Below are positions 15,801 to 23,167 of a stretch of 36,448 nt of DNA, piece after piece. A model generated the notes under the pieces. It had not been told where the DNA came from, made no database searches, and saw nothing but the letters and a program-made list of their open reading frames with translations. Numbering within the stretch: position 1 is the first letter of the stretch; each line of letters begins with the position of its first letter. The translations under genes were made by a program, and so were the position numbers. The stretch lies in the NCBI GenBank assembly GCA_030650995.1, contig JAUSCY010000064.1, forward strand, positions 1-36,448, written 5' to 3'. Source of the DNA: Sheuella sp. GTDB lineage: Bacteria; Pseudomonadota; Gammaproteobacteria; Burkholderiales; Burkholderiaceae_B.

Positions 15801-16874
15801 ATGTCAGATCCCCTTATTCAAGTTGACCGCGCTATTTCCGAGCTGCGTCGTGGTGCAAGTGTGCTCGTTTGTGCGGGTGAAACAACGCTGCTGATGATGG
15901 CTGTTGAAGGTGCGACTGAAGAAAAACTGACTCAAATACGTGATGAATCTGGTCGGGGGCCCAAGTTGGTCATGACTGGAACACGCGCGAAGATTCTCGG
16001 ATTGAAAGGCAGCGGTGCTGCGACTTGTGTAGTGAGCTCTCAGGAGCCACTCGACAAAGCATCTATTGATTTTTTAACCGATCCTTTGTCTGCCAGAGTT
16101 CCAGCCCCAGATTTATTTGCTTTCAGCGCGAATGTTGCCGGACGTGTTGAGCAAGCCTGTGTCACGCTTTCCAAGCTTTCCCGGCTTTTACCTGCGGCAG
16201 TTATTGCAGATATCACTTCCAAGCATGATATCGATGCTGTCAAGGTTCAGGTAAGCGATATTGAGACGTATATGAATACCGCGGCTGACACATTAAATAT
16301 TGTGAGTCAGGCGCGTGTACCACTTGAAAATGCCGAAAATGCGCGCGTAGTCGCTTTCCGACCACGTGATGGTGGCATTGAGCACCTCGCCATCGTAGTG
16401 GGTGAGCCAGATCTGAATCTGCCTGTTTTAGTGCGGCTGCATTCTGAGTGTTTCACAGGTGATTTGGTCGGCTCACTACGTTGTGATTGCGGCAACCAGT
16501 TAAGAGGCGCGATTACTGCGATGGATCAGGCGGGTAGCGGCGTGCTGCTGTATCTTGCACAAGAAGGACGCGGGATTGGACTCGTGAATAAATTACGTGC
16601 TTATCAACTGCAGGATGCAGGTTTTGATACGGTAGATGCGAACTTGCAATTAGGATTTGATTCTGATGAACGAAATTATTTGCCTGCTGCGCAGATGTTA
16701 CGTTTGTTGGGAATTTCAAAAGTACGCCTGCTGACAAATAATCCGATCAAGGTCGATGCGTTAGCCAGACACGGTATCGAGGTTGTTGAGCGTGTGCCGC
16801 ATATTTTTCCCTCAAATGAGCACAACCAGGGCTACTTGAATACGAAGGCCACAAAAAGCGGTCATATGTTTTAA
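15801..16874 (+). CDS. ribA: GTP cyclohydrolase II with degenerate RibB-like N-terminal domain
   Basis: This 357-residue protein opens GTP to a diaminopyrimidine, formate and pyrophosphate. The C-terminal half (from about residue 170) is a good cyclohydrolase II: VRLHSECFTGDLVGSLRCDCGNQL supplies the three zinc Cys, then LAQEGRGIGLVNKLRAYQLQ and LLTNNPIKVDAL. The first 150 residues align in layout with the DHBP synthase domain of RibBA (AISELRRGASVLV) but lack the acidic DDEDRENEGD active-site run, reading CAGETTLLMMAVEG instead. The enzyme is therefore likely to be cyclohydrolase only. Context beside a lone RibD reductase, a PTPS-fold protein and a glycosyltransferase suggests a secondary pathway rather than bulk riboflavin synthesis. 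Confidence 0.85.
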   Translation: MSDPLIQVDRAISELRRGASVLVCAGETTLLMMAVEGATEEKLTQIRDESGRGPKLVMTGTRAKILGLKGSGAATCVVSSQEPLDKASIDFLTDPLSARVPAPDLFAFSANVAGRVEQACVTLSKLSRLLPAAVIADITSKHDIDAVKVQVSDIETYMNTAADTLNIVSQARVPLENAENARVVAFRPRDGGIEHLAIVVGEPDLNLPVLVRLHSECFTGDLVGSLRCDCGNQLRGAITAMDQAGSGVLLYLAQEGRGIGLVNKLRAYQLQDAGFDTVDANLQLGFDSDERNYLPAAQMLRLLGISKVRLLTNNPIKVDALARHGIEVVERVPHIFPSNEHNQGYLNTKATKSGHMF

Positions 16875-16875
16875 G

Positions 16876-16917
16876 TTTATGCGGTTGGTCCAGCCAAGCC
16901 ATGACCAACCGCATAAA
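16876..16917. terminator. 15-bp hairpin across the narL 3' end, possible bidirectional terminator
   Basis: Bases 16876-16890 pair perfectly with 16903-16917 around a 12-base loop. The stem includes the narL stop codon and its last codons, and lies 2 bases after the ribA-type stop. The two genes converge with only 2 bases between them, so a shared terminator must sit inside coding sequence. No T-run follows on either strand. Confidence 0.5.
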
Positions 16918-17542
16918 TAGCAGCTTGCACCCGGTTTGAAACGCCAAGTTTTTTCAAAATACTTTGCAGGTGAATTTTGACAGTGCTTTCTGCTACGTCG
17001 AGATTGCGAGCAATTTCTTTGTTACTCAGACCGATGGCTAGCTCACTCAGTATCTCTCGCTCACGCGGCGTCAGTTTTTCTGTGTCGGATACTGCGGGCA
17101 CTGGGGTGGGGCTTTTCCGGAATTGAGCAAATAGTTTTTTTGTCATATCGGCAGAAATAACCGAGTCACCATCCATCACTTTTTTCAGTGACTCCAGTAA
17201 ATACTCCGCATCAATATTTTTTAAGAGATATCCTGCCGCGCCGGCCTGAAGACCAGCAGCCAGATCTTCTGCATCTTCGGAAACCGTCAGTAAAACGACA
17301 TGACTGGATGGCGTTTCTTTTCGAATGAAATGCGTCGCTTCAATTCCGCTCAGTCCAGGCATATGCAGATCGAGTAATACGATATCGGGAATCAGTTCTT
17401 TAGCGCGCTTGACTCCCTCCAGGCCGTCGCCCGCTTCTCCAACGACTTCAAACTCCGGGTTCCGTTGCAACAGCAAGCGAACACCGCTGCGAAACAAATT
17501 ATGGTCGTCGACCAGGAGAATTCGTATTGGTTTGTTCGTCAT
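16877..17542 (-). CDS. narL: Nitrate/nitrite response regulator NarL
   Basis: This 221-residue response regulator has a receiver domain (IRILLVDDHNLFRSG, phospho-acceptor Asp58 in VLLDLHMPGLSG, then LLTVSED and the conserved YLLKN Lys) and a C-terminal LuxR-type helix-turn-helix (LTPREREILSELAIGLSNKEIARNL, about residues 155-180, then ESTVKIHLQSILKKLGV). The family controls nitrate respiration genes by binding TACYYMT heptamers. Its ATG directly follows the narX stop with no gap, so sensor and regulator are co-expressed. NarP is a close relative, but the partner narX and the narGHJI context favour NarL. Confidence 0.92.
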   Translation of the reverse strand: MTNKPIRILLVDDHNLFRSGVRLLLQRNPEFEVVGEAGDGLEGVKRAKELIPDIVLLDLHMPGLSGIEATHFIRKETPSSHVVLLTVSEDAEDLAAGLQAGAAGYLLKNIDAEYLLESLKKVMDGDSVISADMTKKLFAQFRKSPTPVPAVSDTEKLTPREREILSELAIGLSNKEIARNLDVAESTVKIHLQSILKKLGVSNRVQAAIYAVGHGLAGPTA

Positions 17543-19474
17543 TTAGGCTGCCATGCGCGCTGAATGTGGGAGAATCAAGCGGATTGTTGTTCCCTGACCT
17601 GATTTGGAAATGACTTCCAGTCTTGCTCCAAGTTGCGCTGCACGTTCTCGCATAATCTTGAGACCTATATGGCTTTCAGACTGTATCTTTGCAGCGTTGA
17701 TATTAAATCCATCGCCATCATCCTGAATACTCAGAATAAAGTCGTCGCTGTTGTTCAGGCTAATCTGAACATTTCTCGCATTCGCATGTTTTCGGATGTT
17801 TGAAAGCGCTTCCTGAAGAATAAACAATATCTGGAGCTGGTGTTCGGAGGGCAAGAGTGCGCCATTGTCACGGATTGCAAGCGTAACAGGCAGTCCAGAC
17901 TGTTGTTTAAATCTAGTTGCTGCGATTTCAAGTGAATCGGATAAATCACCCTCACCGAGTTTTATGCGAAAGCTAGTCAATAACTCTCGGACATCCTCGT
18001 AACTTTCGCGCACCCCCAGATCAATTAGTCCGATTACTTCTTGCACTTCTTCTTTCGCATCGCGTTTGATCGAATCCTGCAACATTTGAATTTGTAATTT
18101 CAGAAAATTCAGACCTTGTGCAATGGAGTCATGTAAACCCTGAGCGACAAGATTTCGTTCTTCCGCAACGGCAAGTTGTCGGGTACGTGTGAGTAGACGT
18201 TGATTTTCAATTGCAACGGCCAGATGTTGACCAACCGCCTCGAATAGTTTTCGATCTTCTGCCGTGAACTCTCTCGGTTTTTCAAAATGAAGCGTGTAGC
18301 TACCCAGATGTTGTCCATCCCCAAGCTTAATTTGTGCGATCGCAATGGAATTGAAACCTTCTTCCTGGCAACGGTAATGAAAATCTTTCGCCATATGTCG
18401 AAAGTCATGGAGTTGCATCACTCCCTTTTGTGCAGCTTCTCCGCACAGGCAGTCTCCAGCGTGCAGGCAGAGTTCATCTTTTGCAAATTGTTCAGAAATT
18501 CCCTGATGCACAGTGAGGTGTAAATTGTGCTGCCTTGAATCTAATATCCGGACAGTCCCGCCTTTAGCGCCAAAGTGTTCAATGAGTCTGGTGAGAAACC
18601 CGTTGCAACGTTGTTCAAGTTCACCAGATTGGCTCAGGTATGCAGAAAATTCATAAAGTATGGCGAGCTCTTTGTTCTGTAAGCCGAGCTGGCGGGTTTT
18701 TTCCTCAACCCGGGATTCCAGATCGCTGTAGAGGGCCTTTAACTGCGCAGCCATGTCATTAAACCCAGTGGCAAGTTCACCAAATTCGTCGTGCCCTTCA
18801 ACAGGGACTCTCGTATCAAAATCACCAGTGGTCATTTGTGTGATGCCGTGCTGAAGTGCCTGCACAGGACGAATCACCCAGCCGTAGAGAAGATAAATCA
18901 GAGCAACGCTACCTGCCAGCATCAGTACGATCAGGGCTAATTGGGATCCGCGCAGAATAGAGGTGTCGTAGGCGTTTTCAGCTTCAATTTGCCAGACAAG
19001 GCGGTCTGCATCTGTGACAAAGTTTGATAATTCCGCGAGGTAGTTTTTTGTGGCGTAGCTGCGTAATTCTGGATTGCGTTCGTAGGTTTGCAGAATAGGG
19101 ACTAATTTTTTTTGCCAAGTGTCGGTCAGTTTAGCGAACTGCTCTTGCACTGAAGTGCTGGCAGGCATTCTAAGCGGACGCTGTGGGTCTCCTCGTTTGA
19201 GATTCTCAAGAGTCTGTTCCAGTGCTTGCATTTGCATGCGTAGTTGCGAGATATCAATTTTAGGTTGACTAAGATTGAGCCCAATTCTCACAGACTGCAT
19301 GCGCAGACTGCCTGTGTCATTGACTGCAGCCGCCGCACCCTCAAGAGCCCAGGAAAGCCATAACGTACCCAACACCATACTCAGGCCAAATATCAATCCA
19401 GCCAAGGATACTGATACGAGGCGAACACCCAGCTTGTAATTACGTCCGATGGGTAACCGCCATTTAACTGCCAT
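17543..19474 (-). CDS. narX: Nitrate/nitrite sensor histidine kinase NarX
   Basis: This 643-residue membrane sensor phosphorylates NarL in response to nitrate. The chosen ATG has an AGGGA site; an ATG 30 bases earlier lacks one. Layout: first membrane helix about residues 16-40; nitrate-binding P-box VNDTGSLRMQS (about 51-61, Arg58); periplasmic four-helix region to about 160; second helix IALIVLMLAGSVALIYLLYGW; HAMP domain ending near FNDMAAQL; a GAF-like central domain with a Cys cluster (CLHAGDCLCGEA); HisKA_3 dimerisation region LVAQGLHDSIAQGLNFLKLQ with the phospho-acceptor His; and an ATPase domain ending in IQDDGDGFN and GLKIMRERAAQLGA. It matches NarX rather than NarQ by its Cys cluster and pairing with narL. 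Confidence 0.9.
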   Translation of the reverse strand: MAVKWRLPIGRNYKLGVRLVSVSLAGLIFGLSMVLGTLWLSWALEGAAAAVNDTGSLRMQSVRIGLNLSQPKIDISQLRMQMQALEQTLENLKRGDPQRPLRMPASTSVQEQFAKLTDTWQKKLVPILQTYERNPELRSYATKNYLAELSNFVTDADRLVWQIEAENAYDTSILRGSQLALIVLMLAGSVALIYLLYGWVIRPVQALQHGITQMTTGDFDTRVPVEGHDEFGELATGFNDMAAQLKALYSDLESRVEEKTRQLGLQNKELAILYEFSAYLSQSGELEQRCNGFLTRLIEHFGAKGGTVRILDSRQHNLHLTVHQGISEQFAKDELCLHAGDCLCGEAAQKGVMQLHDFRHMAKDFHYRCQEEGFNSIAIAQIKLGDGQHLGSYTLHFEKPREFTAEDRKLFEAVGQHLAVAIENQRLLTRTRQLAVAEERNLVAQGLHDSIAQGLNFLKLQIQMLQDSIKRDAKEEVQEVIGLIDLGVRESYEDVRELLTSFRIKLGEGDLSDSLEIAATRFKQQSGLPVTLAIRDNGALLPSEHQLQILFILQEALSNIRKHANARNVQISLNNSDDFILSIQDDGDGFNINAAKIQSESHIGLKIMRERAAQLGARLEVISKSGQGTTIRLILPHSARMAA

Positions 19475-19579
19475 CTGCTTTCCCTGTTCCCGATACACAT
19501 CCATAAGATTCTAATTATCGCTTGTTATTGCTTGCTTGGTGGGTTATTCACGGTATTGGGAAAATGCCTCAGGAATGAA

Positions 19580-20287
19580 TCAAGGAGTCGTGGCGCGGGC
19601 AAGTCGTTTGTCAGGTCCCGATTGTTCTAATGCGCAAACCATCGGTAAAAAAACACCTGTTCGATCTGAATAGGCTAACAGTTCGCCTGCGGCAAGGTCG
19701 AAATACCATCCATGCACCGTTAATCTTTCTTCTTTGACCGCTTCTTTTACCCAGGGAAATGTCATCAGGTTGTTCAGAGAGTTCAAAATTGAGGATTGCT
19801 CGCAGGCGCGGCATTGCACTTCAATACTCGCATCATGAAATTTCGCTTGTGTGCTGCGTTTGGCGGGTTCGGCAATATTCATCCATCTTCTGACGAAATC
19901 CGGTTCATCGGAGTGTTGAGGTTCAGGACACATCAACGCACGAATTCCCCCACACTGGGCGTGCCCCAGGATGATGATGCGTTCAACTTTTATATTTTGT
20001 AATGCAAATTGAATGGCAGCACTCACCCCGTGAAACCCGCCGTCATCCGGTGAGCACGGGGGAACCAGATTGCCGACATTTCTTGAAACAAAAATATCAC
20101 CTGGCTCGGCACCAATCATATAGCCAGGATCCACGCGTGAGTCACAGCATCCGATCAGCAGCGTTCTTGGGTGTTGTCCCTGTCGAAGTTCATTGATGAG
20201 TGCAGGATCATCACCATAATGGTGTTGTTGAAAGCGCGCAAATCCTGAGATGAATTTTTCGAGATCATGTCTGTTCATAGCGGGCAT
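19580..20287 (-). CDS. Beta-class carbonic anhydrase
   Basis: This 235-residue enzyme interconverts CO2 and bicarbonate. Zinc ligands are visible: Cys47 in CCDSRVDP with its Asp-Arg dyad, and the His and Cys of LGHAQCGGIRAL. EPGDIFVSRNVGNLVPP is the usual family strand. The C-terminal VHGWYFDLAAGELLAY motif is typical of bacterial beta enzymes. An ATG 9 bases later is an alternative start; neither has a clear Shine-Dalgarno. It lies upstream of narX on the same strand (about 105 bases away from the chosen narX start) and divergent from narK1, so it may share control with the nitrate genes. A link with nitrate respiration is inference from position. Confidence 0.9.
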   Translation of the reverse strand: MPAMNRHDLEKFISGFARFQQHHYGDDPALINELRQGQHPRTLLIGCCDSRVDPGYMIGAEPGDIFVSRNVGNLVPPCSPDDGGFHGVSAAIQFALQNIKVERIIILGHAQCGGIRALMCPEPQHSDEPDFVRRWMNIAEPAKRSTQAKFHDASIEVQCRACEQSSILNSLNNLMTFPWVKEAVKEERLTVHGWYFDLAAGELLAYSDRTGVFLPMVCALEQSGPDKRLARATTP

Positions 20288-20300
20288 TTTGATTGATTTC

Positions 20301-20344
20301 TACTTCTCGTTCTATGCGACTGACGGCTAGGCCTGTCTACTCCT
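20301..20344. promoter_or_regulatory. Candidate NarL heptamers in the carbonic anhydrase/narK1 divergent region
   Basis: TACTTCT (20301-20307) and TACTCCT (20338-20344) both match the NarL heptamer TACYYMT. TTGAT at 20289, followed four bases later by TTCTA, is a weak 8-of-10 match to the FNR palindrome. Single heptamers occur often by chance, so support rests mainly on location before narK1 and near narXL. Confidence 0.35.
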
Positions 20345-20351
20345 TTAGTAG

Positions 20352-20385
20352 GGGGGTACTTAGAGCGAATGACGCTCAGACCCCC
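20352..20385 (+). promoter_or_regulatory. Hairpin in the narK1 upstream region
   Basis: GGGGGT (20352-20357) pairs with ACCCCC (20380-20385), and GAGCG (20363-20367) pairs with CGCTC (20373-20377) around an AATGA loop, giving 11 base pairs with an unequal internal loop. If the narK1 transcript starts upstream, this would be a leader structure about 75 bases before the ATG. No T-run follows. Confidence 0.35.
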
Positions 20386-20460
20386 TGCGTCTGGTGAATA
20401 TTCCTGCAAGCAGTCCTTGCGTAACCTGACAGTAGTCAGAGAAAAGAGGAGGGGGCGGGA

Positions 20461-21723
20461 ATGGAATCGCAAACACGTCAGGCAAATATGGTGCTTGGAT
20501 CAAGCACTTTCGCATTCACAATATGCTTCGCTGTTTGGATGATGTTTGCCGTGATTGGCATACCGATCAAGAAACAATTAGGCTTGAATGAGACAGAGTT
20601 TGGTTTGTTAGCTGCGATGCCTGTGCTCAGTGGTTCGTTGATTCGTGTTCCTTTGGGAATATGGACTGACCGGTTTGGTGGCCGAATCGTTTTTTTTCTG
20701 TTGATGATCGCTAGTGTCGTACCAATATGGCTGATGTCTTATGCGACACAGTACTGGCATTTTCTTGTACTTGGACTGTTTGTGGGACTTGCAGGAGGCT
20801 CTTTTTCTGTAGGCACCCCATACGTTGCACGCTGGTTTCCAAAAAATCGCCAGGGGCTGGCGATGGGAATTTTCGGTGCAGGCAACTCAGGTTCGGCACT
20901 GACTAAGTTCGTCGCGCCAGTCTTGATTGTGGTGGCGGGCGGGTCCTGGACCATTGTGCCCCAGGTTTATTCGATCGCGATGCTTGTGACTGCCGTGCTG
21001 TTCTGGCTTTTTTCTGCAACGAATCCTGCACACAATATATCTACTACCGCAAGCTTTAGCCAACAGCTAAAAATGCTCAAAGACCCGCGCGTCTGGCGGT
21101 ATTGCCAGTATTACTCAGTGGTATTCGGTGGCTATGTCGCGTTGGCGTTATGGATGACTAAATATTATGTGGGTGAGTATGGATTCAATATTCAGACTGC
21201 AGCGTTATTAGCTGCTTGTTTCTCTTTGCCTGGTGGCGTGTTGCGTGCGCTCGGCGGCTGGATATCAGATCGTTACGGTGCCTACCAGACGACCTGGTGG
21301 GTGATGTGGGTCTGCTGGGTCGCATTTTTTCTCCTTAGCTATCCACAGACTAATTTCACTGTCCTGACCGTGAACGGTCCACGTGATTTTCATATTGGCC
21401 TGACTCCAACGCTCTTCACGATTCTTCTTTTTGTCGTTGGTATCGCCATGGCGGTTGGCAAAGCCTCTGTTTTCAAATTCATCTCCGACGACTTCGGTGA
21501 AAACATTGGTGCCGTTTCTGGCGTTGTAGGCCTAGCTGGCGGCCTGGGAGGCTTTGTCCTTCCGATCATGTTTGGTGCGCTGGTGGACATCACTGGCGTG
21601 CGCTCATCGAGTTTCATGCTGCTCTACGGAAGTGTCTGTGTATCGCTCGTCTGGATGCACTTTAGTTTCAGGGCTGAAAGTGTGGCCAAAGGCCGTTTGT
21701 CACTGGCTACAAACGCTCAATAG
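20461..21723 (+). CDS. narK1: Nitrate transporter NarK1 (MFS, nitrate/proton symporter type)
   Basis: This 420-residue major facilitator protein has about 12 membrane segments. It has the type-1 NarK layout: a short N-terminus, LIRVPLGIWTDRFGGRIVF (loop 2 with the substrate Arg and the GxxxDRxGGR motif), GLAGGSFSVGTPYVARWFP and GNSGSALTKFVAP (nitrate signature), and LRALGGWISDRYGAY in the second half. The type is thought to import nitrate with protons for the cytoplasmic reductase. A strong AGGAGGGGG site precedes the ATG. It is the first gene of the nar operon and lies 9 bases before narK2. Confidence 0.9.
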   Translation: MESQTRQANMVLGSSTFAFTICFAVWMMFAVIGIPIKKQLGLNETEFGLLAAMPVLSGSLIRVPLGIWTDRFGGRIVFFLLMIASVVPIWLMSYATQYWHFLVLGLFVGLAGGSFSVGTPYVARWFPKNRQGLAMGIFGAGNSGSALTKFVAPVLIVVAGGSWTIVPQVYSIAMLVTAVLFWLFSATNPAHNISTTASFSQQLKMLKDPRVWRYCQYYSVVFGGYVALALWMTKYYVGEYGFNIQTAALLAACFSLPGGVLRALGGWISDRYGAYQTTWWVMWVCWVAFFLLSYPQTNFTVLTVNGPRDFHIGLTPTLFTILLFVVGIAMAVGKASVFKFISDDFGENIGAVSGVVGLAGGLGGFVLPIMFGALVDITGVRSSSFMLLYGSVCVSLVWMHFSFRAESVAKGRLSLATNAQ

Positions 21724-21732
21724 GAGTCGATT

Positions 21733-23121
21733 ATGTCATCAAGTTACGTCATTAAACGTTGGGAACCAGAGGTGAAAACATTCTGGGAGGAGCAAGGTAG
21801 CCGGATAGCCAATAGAAATCTCTGGATTTCAATTTTCGCGTTGATGCTGGCTTTTATTGTCTGGATGCTCTGGTCTGTCGTGGTGGTCAATCTGGGTAAA
21901 GCTGGATTTAATTTTAGTAAGAACCAGATGTTTTGGCTGACAGCCTTGCCAGCCTTATCTGGAGCGACGTTGCGGATTTTTTATTCCTTTCTCGTGCCGA
22001 TATTTGGTGGGCGCCGGTGGACAGCAATTTCAACCGCGAGCTTGCTCATCCCAGCCTTGGGCATGGGCTTTGCCTTGCGAGATCCAACCACTAGTTATCC
22101 AACTCTTCTTGTGCTGGCTTTGCTCTGCGGATTTGGAGGCGGCAACTTCAGTTCCTCTATGTCAAATATCAGTTTCTTTTTTCCAAAGGCAAAAAAAGGA
22201 TTGGCGACAGGTTTAAACGCGGGCATTGGTAACTTAGGCGTTTCGGTGGTGCAGTTTGTTGTACCGATGGTGATCTCGATCGCGGTGTTCGGTGTGGTGG
22301 GTGGTGAGGGACATCAATTTAACGGACCCGATGGTGTTCAGAAAACAATCTGGTTGCAAAACGCTGGATTTGTCTGGGTGCCTTTGATTGTTATTTCGGC
22401 GCTTGCCGCATGGTTTGGTATGAATGATCTCGCCGAAGCAAAGGCCTCTTTTGCGGATCAGGCAGTGATATTCAAGCGTAGTCATAACTGGCTGATGTGC
22501 TGGCTTTATCTGGGAACTTTCGGTTCATTTATCGGATTTTCAGCAGGATTGGCTCTGTTGACACAGTCTCAGTTTCCTAACGTCAACCCTACTAAGTATG
22601 CGTTCCTGGGTCCTTTGGTCGGCGCTGCGGTCCGCCCTGTCGGTGGATGGATTTCTGACAAGATTGGTGGAGCGTGCGTCACGCTCTGGACCTTTGTGGG
22701 AATGATGATTGCAGTCTTAGGTGTCCTGTATTTCCTGCCCACAGGTTCAAATCCAGGAAGTTTTGAAGGGTTTCTTGGAATGTTCATTGTGCTGTTTGCA
22801 TTGACAGGTCTGGGTAATGGATCGACGTTCCGGATGATCCCGGTCATTTTTTTGCACGAACGTCAGCAAGTGGCAGCAAAAGATGCTGCCTCGCAACGAC
22901 AGGCCACGCTTGATGGTGGCAAAGAGGCCGCAGCAGTCCTGGGCTTTTCAGGAGCGATTGGCGCATACGGCGGGTTCTTTATCCCTAAAAGTTTCGGTAC
23001 GGCGATTGATATGACGGGCTCACCGCATGCCGCCTTGTATTGCTTCATCGTCTTCTATGCCACCTGTGTGTTTGTCACGTGGTGGTGGTATGCCCGTCGC
23101 AATGCCCCGATGCCCTGCTGA
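21733..23121 (+). CDS. narK2: Nitrate/nitrite antiporter NarK2 (MFS)
   Basis: This 462-residue transporter is of the longer NarK/NarU type, thought to exchange nitrate for nitrite. It begins with a soluble WEPEVKTFWEEQGSRIANRNLWISIFAL segment typical of this type. Nitrate-signature glycines appear as GFGGGNFSSSMSNISFFFP and GLNAGIGNLGVS; a second-half signature reads GAVRPVGG-like (VGAAVRPVGGWISDKIGG) and DGGKEAAAVLGFSGAIGAYGGFFIP. In Paracoccus the two NarK types are fused; here they are separate genes 9 bases apart. The spacer to narG (46 bases) has a small GTCGC/GCGAC hairpin. Confidence 0.9.
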   Translation: MSSSYVIKRWEPEVKTFWEEQGSRIANRNLWISIFALMLAFIVWMLWSVVVVNLGKAGFNFSKNQMFWLTALPALSGATLRIFYSFLVPIFGGRRWTAISTASLLIPALGMGFALRDPTTSYPTLLVLALLCGFGGGNFSSSMSNISFFFPKAKKGLATGLNAGIGNLGVSVVQFVVPMVISIAVFGVVGGEGHQFNGPDGVQKTIWLQNAGFVWVPLIVISALAAWFGMNDLAEAKASFADQAVIFKRSHNWLMCWLYLGTFGSFIGFSAGLALLTQSQFPNVNPTKYAFLGPLVGAAVRPVGGWISDKIGGACVTLWTFVGMMIAVLGVLYFLPTGSNPGSFEGFLGMFIVLFALTGLGNGSTFRMIPVIFLHERQQVAAKDAASQRQATLDGGKEAAAVLGFSGAIGAYGGFFIPKSFGTAIDMTGSPHAALYCFIVFYATCVFVTWWWYARRNAPMPC

Positions 23122-23167
23122 ACTGAATGCTTAATGGTCGCGGTATGCGACAAGTTGGAGAAAATGA

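Noticed and set aside
20289-20302. FNR box upstream of narK1
   Set aside because: Only 8 of 10 conserved bases match, and it lies at the carbonic anhydrase start, about 170 bases from narK1; kept only as a weak note.
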